A stretch of DNA of 64,000 bases from Chryseobacterium oncorhynchi (GCF_002899895.1 NZ_PPEI02000002.1:620001-684000), one strand, 5' to 3'; positions 1-9,296 are shown, counted from the stretch's first letter. Made by a program: numbers and translations. The notes: generated by a model from the letters alone, not told the origin.

Positions 1-76
1 AAAAGCTGGTAAAACAGCCTTGGATTATGCCAGACAACTGAAATGGGAACATATTATTCCAGTCCTGGAAAATTAA
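1..76 (+). CDS. C-terminal end of a gene cut by the left edge, ankyrin-repeat-like
   Basis: An open frame enters from the left edge and ends at a TAA (74-76), giving 24 residues. They include GKTALDYARQ, followed by a helix-like stretch ending IIPVLEN. This matches the helix-turn-helix consensus of an ankyrin repeat (G-x-TAL-x-x-A, then a second helix with I-x-x-x-L), so the gene probably encodes an ankyrin-repeat protein with its last repeat at the C-terminus. A hairpin terminator follows directly. The fragment is too short to exclude other helical proteins. Confidence 0.5.
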   Translation, partial: KAGKTALDYARQLKWEHIIPVLEN

Positions 77-100
77 GATACAAGACTTTAACGTCAAATA

Positions 101-139
101 AAAATAGGCTGCATTCATTCACGAAGCAGCCTATTTTTA
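101..139. terminator. Hairpin terminator after the ankyrin-like gene
   Basis: The 12-nt arms AAAATAGGCTGC and GCAGCCTATTTT are perfect complements around a 13-nt loop. T-runs on both sides suggest it can stop transcription from either strand. Confidence 0.8.
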
Positions 140-154
140 TCATTATTTTCTGAA

Positions 155-188
155 ATAAAAAAAGAGAAGCATTTTGCTTCTCTTTCTA
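155..188 (-). terminator. Terminator downstream of gldG
   Basis: The arms AAAGAGAAGCA and TGCTTCTCTTT (161-171, 175-185) enclose a 3-nt loop. On the minus strand the hairpin follows the gldG stop within a few bases and is followed by a T-run, the layout of an intrinsic terminator. Confidence 0.8.
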
Positions 189-192
189 TTTT

Positions 193-1863
193 CTATCCAA
201 ATTTCTTCTTTCTTAACCAGAAGAATAAACCTCCAATAAGGCCAATAACAGCCAGAGGAAGCAGTAAGTTCAGCCACTGCCAGTTGGTTTTTTCTTCTTC
301 TATTCTATGTCTGTCTAGAAGTCTTTCTTCGATATTTCTATTTCTTAATTCCATCAGATTGCTATCATCCAACAGATAATCCAAAGCATTTCTAAGGAAC
401 TGTTCGTTTCCGAATTGCTCATTAGTCAGCATATCTGCTCCCAAAGGAAGTGGTTTTCCTTTAATTACTTTATTTCTTCCTATATCCCCATCTGCAATCA
501 CGATCATTTTATTTTCAGGGCTTTCTGCCTTAAAGCCAGGGTAAGATTTTCTTTCAATTCTTGATGCATAAGCAGAATTAAATTTCCCCTCCAGTGCTAC
601 CGCAAATATCTTTGGGGTACTTGGTTTTTCCATTTGTCCAAGACTGTCTACGCTGGCAATTTCCTTTAGATCAACATAGTTGGGCACCTGCTTCAACAAT
701 GTTCTTTCACTGGATTCAAAAAGCACCTTGGTCTTGATATTCTTTCTTCCTCCCAAAGTATCTATGGAAGTCGGAAATTCAAATTTTACAGGGTTAATAT
801 TTTTGGTAATCGGATTATTATTTTCAGCAATTCCCAGAGGAAAGTAAGGCCAAGGAAGACTTGTAAACTGAGGATTTCCACTCACCTCTCCTGTTACCAG
901 CTTCAGCAAGGCAAATTTCTTTACATCTTTTACCAATGCAGTATTGATTCTTACTCCATAATTGAAGAAGAAATCTGTCATATTAACATCAATTGGAAAA
1001 GGCATCACCTTTTTAGACCTTGTTAATGTATCCATTTCAGCATTCACCGCATCAATCATCCAGAGTGTTTTCCCGCCATTCATAATATATTGGTCAAGAA
1101 TTACTTTTTCATTATCTGTAAAAGCTTTTCTTGGCTTTGCAATGACTAAGGCACTCATCTGTTTCAATAAAGGAAGATCTTCAAGACTAAGCTCTGTTTG
1201 ATTTTTAGGAATAATGGGGCCTGCATCATAATTTTCCATCGCCAATTGTACAAATCCCTGGAATTCATCAGGGCTTAATTCATCCTGATTAACCAAAATT
1301 CCTACTTTTTTTCTTTTATCGGCAGCAATATTTTTAATGTTTGAAACAAGGCTGTATTCTAATCCTTCAATCGATCTTGTAAGTTGCTGATCAGCGTCTA
1401 TACCTGTTTGCTGAACAATTAAAGGAATGGAAACTCCTGTTTTATTATATTTAATAACAGCATACGGAAAAATAGTAATCTGTGAGAATTTTCCATCCTT
1501 GGAATCTGGAAGGTATGATGGCTGCATTCCCATTGCTGCCAAGCTATCTGCCGGTATTTTAGACTTCAACGGATCGATGAATTTAAAATCAATTTTTGAA
1601 TTAATTTTTCGGAATTCTTCCAGCATAAACTTTGTTTCTCCCTGAAGCTGCTTAAAGCTTGCCGGAAAGTCTCCTTCAAGGTAAACTTCAACAGTTAAAG
1701 GCTTCTTAACAGATTCCAATACCTTAATGGTACTCTCAGAAAGGGTGTATCTTTTTTCCTTTGTCAGATCCAGTCTGATCCCTGAATAGGTCAGAATAAT
1801 AACTAAAGGAATAATAGCAAATAAGAAAATTCCAAATGGAGATTTAGCATTGATCTTCTTCAT
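193..1863 (-). CDS. gldG: Gliding motility ABC transporter-associated protein GldG
   Basis: A 556-aa protein with one membrane anchor near the N-terminus (about residues 10-28), a long extracytoplasmic region and a second hydrophobic helix near the C-terminus (about 531-550) followed by a basic tail. This is the architecture of GldG, the auxiliary subunit that works with the GldA ATPase and GldF permease in Bacteroidetes. The region after the first helix (RYTLSESTIKVLESVKKPLT) matches the family. It lies 4 bp downstream of gldF, so the two are co-transcribed. gldA is not in the window, which is usual since it is often encoded elsewhere. GldFG are linked to gliding in F. johnsoniae; the transported substrate is unknown. 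Confidence 0.93.
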   Translation of the reverse strand: MKKINAKSPFGIFLFAIIPLVIILTYSGIRLDLTKEKRYTLSESTIKVLESVKKPLTVEVYLEGDFPASFKQLQGETKFMLEEFRKINSKIDFKFIDPLKSKIPADSLAAMGMQPSYLPDSKDGKFSQITIFPYAVIKYNKTGVSIPLIVQQTGIDADQQLTRSIEGLEYSLVSNIKNIAADKRKKVGILVNQDELSPDEFQGFVQLAMENYDAGPIIPKNQTELSLEDLPLLKQMSALVIAKPRKAFTDNEKVILDQYIMNGGKTLWMIDAVNAEMDTLTRSKKVMPFPIDVNMTDFFFNYGVRINTALVKDVKKFALLKLVTGEVSGNPQFTSLPWPYFPLGIAENNNPITKNINPVKFEFPTSIDTLGGRKNIKTKVLFESSERTLLKQVPNYVDLKEIASVDSLGQMEKPSTPKIFAVALEGKFNSAYASRIERKSYPGFKAESPENKMIVIADGDIGRNKVIKGKPLPLGADMLTNEQFGNEQFLRNALDYLLDDSNLMELRNRNIEERLLDRHRIEEEKTNWQWLNLLLPLAVIGLIGGLFFWLRKKKFG

Positions 1864-1867
1864 AATT

Positions 1868-2596
1868 CTACTTCTTTTTGTTAATAAAATGATTAGACAA
1901 TACTAATGAAGCGCCAATCACCAGAATAAAATAAGCAACATCTTTTACATCTACAAGGCCTCTTGTAAAGCCTAGAAAATGTTGATAGAAACCTATATTC
2001 TGAAGAATAAAGTCTGCTCCTCCTAATAATTTATAGCTCGCTAGTTGCTCAATTCCAAAATACATAATAAAGCACATGAAAACACCCAACAGATAAGCCA
2101 TGATCTGGTTTTGTGATAATGAAGAGGCTAAAATTCCTACTCCTGAAAAAGCAGCAATCAGAATAATTAGTCCGATATAACTTCCGAAAGTCATTCCGAG
2201 GTCAATATTACCCTCAGGAACTCCTAAAACATATATGGTATAGAGATAAATCAGTGACGGAATCAGGCATAAAACCCCAACAATCCATACTGAAAGAAAC
2301 TTTCCCGTTACAAGATCTGAAACCTTTAATGGCTGTGAAAAAAGCCAGTTCAGTGTCCCCGTTTGCTGTTCTTCGGCGAAAGTCTTCATTGAAAGTGCCG
2401 GAATGATAAACATCAACAGCCACGGAACTAAAACAAAATAACTTTGCAGCGATGCTGCCCCGATCTCAAAAATATTAGAATCGTTGTCGAAAAAGAACAG
2501 GAAAAGAGTCGTGATCAAACTGAATGCGGCAATGATTACCCATGCGCTCCAGTTTCCAAAGTAACTCCAAAGTTCTTTCTTTAAAATTGCAATCAT
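1868..2596 (-). CDS. gldF: Gliding motility ABC transporter permease GldF
   Basis: A 242-aa polytopic membrane protein with about six hydrophobic helices. It carries the ABC-2 permease hallmark (motif around SMKTFAEEQQTGTLNWLFSQ, roughly residues 69-88), where an EExxGT sequence couples to the ATPase. GldF is the permease of the GldAFG transporter. It directly precedes gldG with a 4-bp gap, the standard gldF-gldG order. The start MIAILKKELWSYF is typical of the family, placing a Lys/Glu amphipathic segment before the first helix. Confidence 0.93.
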   Translation of the reverse strand: MIAILKKELWSYFGNWSAWVIIAAFSLITTLFLFFFDNDSNIFEIGAASLQSYFVLVPWLLMFIIPALSMKTFAEEQQTGTLNWLFSQPLKVSDLVTGKFLSVWIVGVLCLIPSLIYLYTIYVLGVPEGNIDLGMTFGSYIGLIILIAAFSGVGILASSLSQNQIMAYLLGVFMCFIMYFGIEQLASYKLLGGADFILQNIGFYQHFLGFTRGLVDVKDVAYFILVIGASLVLSNHFINKKK

Positions 2597-2617
2597 AGTT
2601 TTTTAGTAGAATGTAAT

Positions 2618-2650
2618 AAGTAGGAATGCATTAGGGCACATGTCCTACTT
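2618..2650 (-). terminator. Possible weak hairpin between hemJ and gldF
   Basis: The arms AAGTAGGA and TCCTACTT are complementary, with an inner TGC/GCA pair. The hairpin sits just after the hemJ stop on the minus strand, but the following T-run is poor, so it may attenuate rather than end transcription before gldF. Confidence 0.35.
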
Positions 2651-2656
2651 TCACAA

Positions 2657-3208
2657 TTATTTCTTTTTTTTATTCTTATTAACAAGTTTTACGGTCATCA
2701 TGATCAGAAATACAAGAACGAAAAATCCTGTAATTAATTGCCACCAATATGTAATTGCCATAGATTTTAAAATCACGGTAAATACAACAAGAAACAAAAT
2801 GAATGTAGCAATTTCGTTAGCTTGTCTCAATTTAATGTTGGCAGTTTCTAAAGTATTTCCGTTAAGCGCTTTTAAATGAAGCACTTTCTTCCAGCACCAG
2901 TAATGATAAACGGCAAGACCGATCAGGAATGTTAGTTTTAAATGAAACCAACCCATCTTCATTAATCCCGGATTCAAAAAGATCATGACCAATCCGCATA
3001 CCGCCATAATGACTCCGGCAGGAACGGTAATAATATTCCACAGCCTACGAGCCATAAAAGTATACTGCTCCCTCAAAATTTTCTTTTTTTCGTCCGGAAA
3101 TTCATCGGTATCTTTATAGTAAACGAATATTCTTACGAGATAGAAAATCCCCGCAAAATAGCTTACCATAAAAATAATGTGCAGCGCTTTGATTATTGTA
3201 TAAAGCAT
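2657..3208 (-). CDS. hemJ: Protoporphyrinogen IX oxidase HemJ
   Basis: A 183-aa inner-membrane protein with about four transmembrane helices and a strongly basic C-terminus. The N-terminus (ALHIIFMVSYFAGIFYLVR) carries the conserved histidine and the WF/YFAG segment of the HemJ (UPF0093) family; a second conserved His/Lys pair is seen in GWFHLKLTFLIG near residue 108. HemJ oxidises protoporphyrinogen IX to protoporphyrin IX in heme synthesis in organisms lacking HemG or HemY. Its length matches the family. It is followed by gldFG on the same strand, with a weak hairpin between, so read-through is possible but no functional link is implied. Confidence 0.88.
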   Translation of the reverse strand: MLYTIIKALHIIFMVSYFAGIFYLVRIFVYYKDTDEFPDEKKKILREQYTFMARRLWNIITVPAGVIMAVCGLVMIFLNPGLMKMGWFHLKLTFLIGLAVYHYWCWKKVLHLKALNGNTLETANIKLRQANEIATFILFLVVFTVILKSMAITYWWQLITGFFVLVFLIMMTVKLVNKNKKKK

Positions 3209-3309
3209 TCAGAAAAATTAACAGCAAAGATAAGCTTATTATGTAATTGTTAAAAATATTTTTCTTTTGATCAGGAAAATATAATTAAACTGTATTTATA
3301 TAGAAAACA

Positions 3310-3346
3310 CTTCGGCTCGGGGCAGCAATGCTGCCCCGAGCCGAAG
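3310..3346 (-). terminator. GC-rich 18-bp perfect hairpin after kbl
   Basis: The arms CTTCGGCTCGGGGCAGCA and its exact complement are separated by one base. The hairpin is far more GC-rich than the surrounding DNA. It lies downstream of kbl and upstream of hemJ on the minus strand, with a short T-rich run after it (TGTTTTCTA), so it most likely insulates the two genes. Confidence 0.75.
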
Positions 3347-3379
3347 ATTATATTTTATTGATCGTATTCAACTCAAAAA

Positions 3380-4576
3380 TTAAGAGATCACACCCAATTC
3401 TTTTCCTACCTTTTCAAAAGCAGCAATAGCTTTATCAAGATGCGCTTTGGTATGAGCTGCAGATAATTGAACTCTGATTCTCGCCTTTCCTTTTGGTACT
3501 ACTGGATAGAAGAATCCAATAACATAGATTCCCTCATCCATTAATTTTTCAGCCATTTTCTGAGAAAGTGGCGCATCATAAAGCATTACAGGAACAATGG
3601 CAGCGTCTCCTTCAGGGATATCAAAACCTTTAGCTTTCATCTCTGTTCTGAAGTATTCTGCATTTTCCATTACCTTATCACGTAATGAAGTATCATCTGA
3701 AATCATGTCCAACACCTTCAAAGCAGCACCTACAATCCCAGGAGCCAATGAGTTGGAGAATAAGTAAGGACGAGAACGTTGTCTCAACATATCGATGATT
3801 TCTTTTTTACCAGACGTAAATCCTCCTAAAGCACCACCAAGAGCTTTTCCTAATGTAGATGTAATAATATCTACTCTACCCATTACTTCGTTAGCTTCAT
3901 GAGTTCCACGACCTGTTTTTCCGATAAATCCGGTTGCGTGAGAATCATCCACCATTACCAAAGCATCATATTTATCTGCAAGATCACAAACACCTTTCAG
4001 ATCAGCAACAATACCATCCATTGAGAAAACTCCGTCAGTAACAATAATTTTGAAACGGTGATTCTTTTCTGAAGCAGTAATCAATTGAGCCTCAAGATCA
4101 GCCATATTATTGTTTTTGTAACGGTATCTTGCAGCTTTACAAAGACGAACTCCGTCAATGATGGAAGCATGATTCAGTTCATCTGAAATAATCGCATCCT
4201 CTTCAGTAAACAATGGTTCAAAAACCCCACCGTTTGCATCAAATGCAGCGGCATAAAGAATAGTATCCTCAAGACCAAGAAAATCTGCAATCTTTGTCTC
4301 TAATTCCTTATGAATATCCTGTGTTCCACAGATAAAACGTACAGATGACATTCCATATCCGTGGGATTCAATCATATCCTGAGAAGCTTTCATTACCTCC
4401 GGATTATTGGATAATCCTAAGTAATTATTAGCACAAAAGTTCAAAAGCTTCTTTCCGTTAGCTTCAATTTCTGCACTTTGTTGAGAAGTGATGATTCTTT
4501 CTTTTTTGAAAAGTCCATCATTTTCAATATTTTGAAGTTCGTTCTGTAAATGTTGTAGGTATTTTTCAGAAATCAT
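3380..4576 (-). CDS. kbl: Glycine C-acetyltransferase (2-amino-3-ketobutyrate CoA ligase)
   Basis: A 398-aa PLP enzyme of the alpha-oxoamine synthase family, the usual length for Kbl. It interconverts 2-amino-3-oxobutyrate plus CoA with glycine plus acetyl-CoA, the second step of threonine breakdown. Visible motifs are [12 protein letters not shown] near residue 50, the substrate and cofactor segment [11 protein letters not shown], the PLP-binding Asp/His region [10 protein letters not shown], and the Schiff-base lysine in [13 protein letters not shown] at about residue 244. The partner threonine dehydrogenase gene is not adjacent. The gene has its own upstream region, shared with the divergent cupin gene, and ends in a strong hairpin. 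8-amino-7-oxononanoate synthase is a relative but is shorter and fits less well. Confidence 0.92.
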   Translation of the reverse strand: MISEKYLQHLQNELQNIENDGLFKKERIITSQQSAEIEANGKKLLNFCANNYLGLSNNPEVMKASQDMIESHGYGMSSVRFICGTQDIHKELETKIADFLGLEDTILYAAAFDANGGVFEPLFTEEDAIISDELNHASIIDGVRLCKAARYRYKNNNMADLEAQLITASEKNHRFKIIVTDGVFSMDGIVADLKGVCDLADKYDALVMVDDSHATGFIGKTGRGTHEANEVMGRVDIITSTLGKALGGALGGFTSGKKEIIDMLRQRSRPYLFSNSLAPGIVGAALKVLDMISDDTSLRDKVMENAEYFRTEMKAKGFDIPEGDAAIVPVMLYDAPLSQKMAEKLMDEGIYVIGFFYPVVPKGKARIRVQLSAAHTKAHLDKAIAAFEKVGKELGVIS

Positions 4577-4710
4577 TTTTAGTAATTTTTTAGATGTGCT
4601 AATTTACTAAAAAGGCAGTAAAATAAAACCTTTTATAGCCTTAATTCTAAAATTTGATATAAGATTGAGTTTTTAACATTATTAGTCTACAAAATTAGTA
4701 GGATAATATT

Positions 4711-4718
4711 TATATTTG
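4711..4718 (+). promoter_or_regulatory. Bacteroidetes -7 promoter element of the cupin gene
   Basis: TATATTTG matches TAnnTTTG exactly and lies 16 bp before the start codon, implying a leader of about 10 nt. No clear TTTG -33 box was seen. Confidence 0.55.
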
Positions 4719-4734
4719 TTTTAAAATTAAGAAT

Positions 4735-5613
4735 ATGCGATTGATTCCGGTACAGAAAATAAAGAAAATAGTTTCAAGAACCTTTATAAATGAATATATG
4801 AAGCCCAAGGTTCCTGTTATTCTTGAAGATTTTGTAGATCCTGAAAGTCCGGCCTTTAAAAAATGGAATTATGAATATTTTAAAGAAATAGCAGGAAATC
4901 ATCAGGTAGATATATATGGCAGTGAACTAGATTCCATGGACAGAGTAGCAAGTGAGCCTATTATGCAGACTTCATTTTCAGAATATCTGGATTTGATAGA
5001 TTCTACTCCCACTGAGCACCGCCTTTTTTTATTTAATTTACTAAGCATTAAACCCGAACTTAAGAATGATATTTTTTACAATGATGTTACCAATGGCAAA
5101 ATATTGAAATGGCTCCCCTTTATGTTCTTTGGCGGAGAAGGTTCTGCTACCCGAAATCATATTGACATTGATATGTCCCATGTTTTTATCACTCAATTTC
5201 AAGGAATAAAAAAAGTATGGCTGTTTCCGCGTGAACAATCTAGTTTTATGTACAAACTGCCTTACAACTTCCATAGTTTGACTCATATTAAAAATCCTGA
5301 CTTCAGAGAGTATCCCGCGCTCCTCTACTTAGATGGTTATGAAGCCATTCTTCAACCTGGTGAAACTCTTTACATTCCAGCCGGATGGTGGCATTATATA
5401 CAGTATGAAACCGGAGGCTACTCCATATCTGTCCGGGCACTTCCCTCAAGTTTTATTGAAAAATGGAATGGCTTTAAAAATTTGATTATTATAAGGAATT
5501 TCGACAATGCAATGCGCTATGTCTTTAAGGAAAAATGGTTCAGATATAAAGTGAAAATCGCCAAAGAAAGAGGGGCAAGAGCTGCCAGAAAACAAAGAAG
5601 CTTTCAAATTTGA
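4735..5613 (+). CDS. Cupin-like (JmjC-type) Fe(II)/2-oxoglutarate-dependent oxygenase
   Basis: A 292-aa protein of the Cupin_8/JmjC-like family. The iron-binding facial triad is visible as HID in TRNHIDIDMSHVF (about residues 141-143) and a distal His in YIPAGWWHYIQY (about 221). The proline-glycine turn LQPGETLYIPAGWWH is the classic second cupin motif. Such enzymes usually hydroxylate protein or small-molecule side chains with 2-oxoglutarate and O2; the substrate here cannot be inferred. The C-terminus is basic and helical. It stands alone, divergent from kbl and convergent with the aminopeptidase gene. Its last codons form one arm of its own terminator. Confidence 0.8.
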   Translation: MRLIPVQKIKKIVSRTFINEYMKPKVPVILEDFVDPESPAFKKWNYEYFKEIAGNHQVDIYGSELDSMDRVASEPIMQTSFSEYLDLIDSTPTEHRLFLFNLLSIKPELKNDIFYNDVTNGKILKWLPFMFFGGEGSATRNHIDIDMSHVFITQFQGIKKVWLFPREQSSFMYKLPYNFHSLTHIKNPDFREYPALLYLDGYEAILQPGETLYIPAGWWHYIQYETGGYSISVRALPSSFIEKWNGFKNLIIIRNFDNAMRYVFKEKWFRYKVKIAKERGARAARKQRSFQI

Positions 5614-5625
5614 AAGCTTCTTTTT
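5594..5625. terminator. Bidirectional terminator containing the cupin stop codon
   Basis: A 30-bp perfect inverted repeat, AAAGAAGCTTTCAAA (5594-5608) followed by its exact complement. The TGA stop of the cupin gene lies in the right arm. A T-run on each strand lets it serve both the cupin gene and the convergent aminopeptidase gene. Confidence 0.8.
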
Positions 5626-5647
5626 ATATGATTAAATTAAATATATT

Positions 5648-7579
5648 TTAATGCTTAATAAATTTAATGTGTTTTTCATTGACAGTGAAGATATAAGTAC
5701 CCGGTACCAATTCTGCAATTCCTATTGTCTTACCAGGTTGATAGATGTCTTTTCTGATCAACTTTCCATCTATAGCATGAATGATGTAATCTGTTGCTTT
5801 ATCAACTCCATTAAGGTAAAGTTCATTTTTTGCAGGATTAGGATATAAACCAAATTTTTCTTTCTCTACAGAAGAAACACTCAGATTATTATCTTGAATC
5901 ACCGTGGAATTCTTTTGCAGAATCTGATATTCATAATTAAACTGAATACTTGAAATCGGGAAAGTAATGGCTTCTGTAAAATTTTGATTGTTTGAAGTGT
6001 TATTCAACACCAAATAAGCCGTTTGCCCTCCTGTTCCACTCACTTTAATGGGTAAAGGCAGTTCAAAAAAACTTACAGATGGCATACTTTGCGTCTGGGA
6101 AACGTTTAACAGCACTTGATTCCCAAGCTGTCTCCATTTTATGTTGTAAATAGGATACCCCTCTCCATACACCCAGTCATTAAAAAATTCCGTGAAATCT
6201 TTTCCAGTAGACTGAAGCAGTGACGTGCTAAAGTCTGAAGTTCGTACATAATTATAAGCCAAAGCCGGTCTTCCGTGATAATCCTTAATAGCCTGATAAA
6301 AAGCAGTATCCCCCAAAATCCATTTCAACATTCTTAACACATACCCTCCTTTAGCATAAGAAAGTCTGCTGTCGAAAATTCTGTTGACGTTGGTAAGGCT
6401 TGCATCAGGAACATACACCGTTCCTCCCGCTGCTCCTGTAATATAGCTGGTCTGATTGGCCAAATAACTCATAAACTCGGTGTTGGTCATCAGCAGTTTT
6501 TCATTGGTTACATGCTCTCCAAAGGTTGCAAATCCCTCATTCAGCCAGATGTCATTCCAAGCACCACAGGTTACTTTATCTCCAAACCATTGGTGGGCAA
6601 GCTCGTGAGCAATAAGACTTTTACCCCAACCACTCATAGAAGACATTGTTTGATGCTCCATTCCTCCTCCATTAAGGTATTCCATATGTCCATATTTTTC
6701 ATCACGGAAAGGATAAGGGCCAAAATATGTCTCATAGGTATTCATAACCTGCTTCGTCCATTCAATATTGGATACCAGCGTAGAGTTCGCTGCTGTTGCG
6801 GGATAAACATAGTTCACAAACGGGAATGGCGGGTTCCCGATGGTGCTGTTTAGCTTTGTATAATTAGTGATTCCCAGTGCAATCAGATAAGCAGGAGTAG
6901 GATACATCGTTCTCCAGAAAGTAAGCTTCTGCGATGTTGCAGGAAGATTTGTTTCAGACATCAATTTACCGTTTGCTGCCACGTTGTATTGTGATGGGGT
7001 TGTAATTTTAAAATCAACTCTTTCAATCTTATCATTGAGACTTTGCTTGGTAGGAAACCAATCCTGCGCCCCATAAGGCTCATTTAAAGTAGAAAAAACA
7101 GGTGTCCCTCCCTGAGTTCCCGTCATCACAGTATTGTAATACGGATCCGGAGTTCCGGAATAATGAATAGTTAAAGAATCTAATGTATTAGCTGCAATGG
7201 AAGCCGGAAAATCTATTTTAATTTCCTTGCTAGGCAGCTGCTGAAAAGGAATGCTATTTCCATGATATTGTACCTGAGAAACTGATAACAGATTGGTAAG
7301 GTCAAAATAAATACTTCCCATATTCTGACTAGGTTTAAAATGAGAAGTTACTGAACCGGAAATATTTTTAACGGTTGGGTTTAAAGTAACATCCATTCTT
7401 TGATACCGAAGATCATAGTTGAGTGTATTCGGATTGACATTTCCTACAGCCATTCTGTTGGCAAAGGATTTCTTTTCCTTTTTTATCAATCCTTTCATTT
7501 CAATATTCTGGTCCTGCGTTTGTGCATAAAACTGTTGAGATACCAGAAAACCCAACATCAGGAGGTAAACTTTTTTCAT
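5648..7579 (-). CDS. T9SS-secreted M1 family metallopeptidase (aminopeptidase)
   Basis: A 643-aa secreted zinc aminopeptidase. The start at 7579 (MKKVYLLMLGFLVSQQFYAQ) gives a clean signal peptide; a longer in-frame reading would begin inside the upstream terminator hairpin. An N-terminal beta domain leads to GGGMEH, the M1 exopeptidase motif, then HELAHQWFG and a distal NEGFATF glutamate, the HExxH-18-E zinc site around residues 323-346. The last 75 residues (from LYPNPAKNELYL to a KHIKFIKH end) are a type A T9SS sorting domain, so the enzyme is exported through the outer membrane. It probably trims peptides outside the cell. The ERAP/LTA4H-type C-terminal helical domain is missing, as in short bacterial members. 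Confidence 0.9.
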   Translation of the reverse strand: MKKVYLLMLGFLVSQQFYAQTQDQNIEMKGLIKKEKKSFANRMAVGNVNPNTLNYDLRYQRMDVTLNPTVKNISGSVTSHFKPSQNMGSIYFDLTNLLSVSQVQYHGNSIPFQQLPSKEIKIDFPASIAANTLDSLTIHYSGTPDPYYNTVMTGTQGGTPVFSTLNEPYGAQDWFPTKQSLNDKIERVDFKITTPSQYNVAANGKLMSETNLPATSQKLTFWRTMYPTPAYLIALGITNYTKLNSTIGNPPFPFVNYVYPATAANSTLVSNIEWTKQVMNTYETYFGPYPFRDEKYGHMEYLNGGGMEHQTMSSMSGWGKSLIAHELAHQWFGDKVTCGAWNDIWLNEGFATFGEHVTNEKLLMTNTEFMSYLANQTSYITGAAGGTVYVPDASLTNVNRIFDSRLSYAKGGYVLRMLKWILGDTAFYQAIKDYHGRPALAYNYVRTSDFSTSLLQSTGKDFTEFFNDWVYGEGYPIYNIKWRQLGNQVLLNVSQTQSMPSVSFFELPLPIKVSGTGGQTAYLVLNNTSNNQNFTEAITFPISSIQFNYEYQILQKNSTVIQDNNLSVSSVEKEKFGLYPNPAKNELYLNGVDKATDYIIHAIDGKLIRKDIYQPGKTIGIAELVPGTYIFTVNEKHIKFIKH

Positions 7580-7600
7580 AGATGAAAATATTATAGAATT

Positions 7601-7608
7601 CAAATATA
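7601..7608 (-). promoter_or_regulatory. -7 promoter element of the M1 aminopeptidase gene
   Basis: On the minus strand TATATTTG matches TAnnTTTG and lies 21 bp before the chosen start codon. It directly follows the T-run of the upstream gene's terminator, which supports the shorter reading frame start. Confidence 0.55.
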
Positions 7609-7640
7609 AAAAAAACCTTTTAATCATTGATTAAAAGGCC
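7602..7640 (-). terminator. Terminator of the D-Ala-D-Ala carboxypeptidase gene
   Basis: On the minus strand the arms CCTTTTAATCA and TGATTAAAAGG flank one base and are followed by eight T residues, a typical intrinsic terminator. Its T-run overlaps the next gene's promoter element. Confidence 0.8.
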
Positions 7641-7666
7641 TTTATAATATATAAAATAAATACTTT

Positions 7667-9136
7667 TTAAAGTTCCAGAGCCGGTTCCAGAATTTTTTCC
7701 ATTCTTTTCTTCACCATATCCACTGATCCGGAATAGTTATTTACCATTAACGAAAACACTAATGTTTTACCGGAATTGGTTTTCAAATATCCTGCTAATG
7801 TCTTCACTTTATTTAAAGTTCCGGTTTTAGCAAAAACCTGTCCATTCCCCTCTCCGATAAACATTCTTTTCAATGTTCCGGATTGTCCTCCAATTGGAAG
7901 AGAAGTTAAATATGATCTGTAATATTTTTCATCCATCAAGGAAGTCAGAAATTTAACCTGAGAAATTGGAGTTACGTTATTACTTCTTGAAAGCCCGCTT
8001 CCATCCATATAATTGAGTCCTATCATATCAAAACCTGCATCTTTTAAGTGATCTGTCACTACAATTCTACCTGATTCTGAAGTCTGATCTCCCATTTTCT
8101 GGAATCCTACTGTTTTTAATAACGCTTCCGCCAATGAATTATCACTATGTTGGTTGGTATAGTATATAATATCACTTAAGGTTGGAGACTTGTAAGCTGA
8201 GATCATTTTTCTGTTTTCAGGAACAGCATCTGTCATTTTAGGAGTTACTTTTCCTGTAACAGAAATTCCGCTTTTCACCAGTGTTGTTCTGAATGAATTA
8301 GCCAAATAAGCTGGTGCGTCTGGAATTTTTGTTGTTAAAATACCGTCTCCCTCATACTTTTCAGCATATACCATCTGATGGGCATAAGGCGAAACATAGA
8401 AGAATTTCTTTTCTGTAGAGAAACCTCCTTTCTTTACGATCAGTTTTTCATTAGCCGGGTTAATTCCTCGGGTTGTACCTGCAGGCAGATAGTAATTATT
8501 GTTTTCTAGCCATACAACATTTTCCGGAAGCATTGAAATATTGCCTTTGAAAAGCGCTGTCTGAATAATAATATCACCATTCACCTTTTTGATTCCCTCA
8601 CGTGAAACTCCACCTATGAAATCTGAGATAATGTCTCTGTAAGATCCTGCTCCTGCCTTATTTGTTCCTAGGGACGGATCACCACTTCCTATAACATACA
8701 GGTTTCCATTTAAAACGCCATTCTCATCAACAGTTCCTGAATACTCCAGCTGAGTCATCCAGCGATAGTTTTCACCCAAAAGGTTTAAAGCTGTTTCTGT
8801 AGTTAAAAGCTTTGTAGTGGAAGCCGGGACCAACGGAGTGCTCTCATTGTACGAAGAAATCACTTTCTTCGTTTTCGGGTCATACACTACGAATCCCCAG
8901 GTTGCATTTTTCAGCACGGGATCCGCCATCATTGTGTTTACATTAATATCTACAAGTTCTTTAGCAGACAATACAGTCTTCTCCACCATTGTGCTGACAG
9001 GTGACGGCAGGTTTAAGCTGCTTTTCTGATTGTCATAATTTTGGGAGTAAAGAACAGTAGAAACGGTAGATTGAGCCATGAAAAAACCAGAAGCCAATAC
9101 CGCTGCGCTTGAAATATATTTTCTGAAATTTACCAT
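7667..9136 (-). CDS. dacB: D-alanyl-D-alanine carboxypeptidase/endopeptidase, PBP4 type (S13)
   Basis: A 489-aa periplasmic penicillin-binding protein. After a signal peptide (about residues 1-21) the three active-site motifs appear in order: SxxK as STTK near residue 106, SxN as SDN in QHSDNSLAEALL, and KTG in FAKTGTLNKVKTLAGYL. The long insertion between SxxK and SxN is typical of PBP4/DacB rather than PBP5. The enzyme removes terminal D-Ala and cleaves D-Ala-mDAP crosslinks in peptidoglycan. It is a single-gene unit with its own terminator. Confidence 0.92.
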   Translation of the reverse strand: MVNFRKYISSAAVLASGFFMAQSTVSTVLYSQNYDNQKSSLNLPSPVSTMVEKTVLSAKELVDINVNTMMADPVLKNATWGFVVYDPKTKKVISSYNESTPLVPASTTKLLTTETALNLLGENYRWMTQLEYSGTVDENGVLNGNLYVIGSGDPSLGTNKAGAGSYRDIISDFIGGVSREGIKKVNGDIIIQTALFKGNISMLPENVVWLENNNYYLPAGTTRGINPANEKLIVKKGGFSTEKKFFYVSPYAHQMVYAEKYEGDGILTTKIPDAPAYLANSFRTTLVKSGISVTGKVTPKMTDAVPENRKMISAYKSPTLSDIIYYTNQHSDNSLAEALLKTVGFQKMGDQTSESGRIVVTDHLKDAGFDMIGLNYMDGSGLSRSNNVTPISQVKFLTSLMDEKYYRSYLTSLPIGGQSGTLKRMFIGEGNGQVFAKTGTLNKVKTLAGYLKTNSGKTLVFSLMVNNYSGSVDMVKKRMEKILEPALEL

Positions 9137-9296
9137 CTATCTTCTTTTTGTTCTATAGTTTGACGCTATAAAAAATGATAAGTTAAATCATTCAATTAAA
9201 GAGCCAAACACTTAATCAACGTCCAAAAGTAGAAATTATTGTTATATAACGGACCATAGCCGTCTTATAAAAGAGTGTAAAGTTTGTTAAAAATTG

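Noticed and set aside
7580..7627. Longer N-terminus for the M1 aminopeptidase
   Set aside because: It begins inside the upstream terminator and before the promoter element, and displaces the signal peptide.
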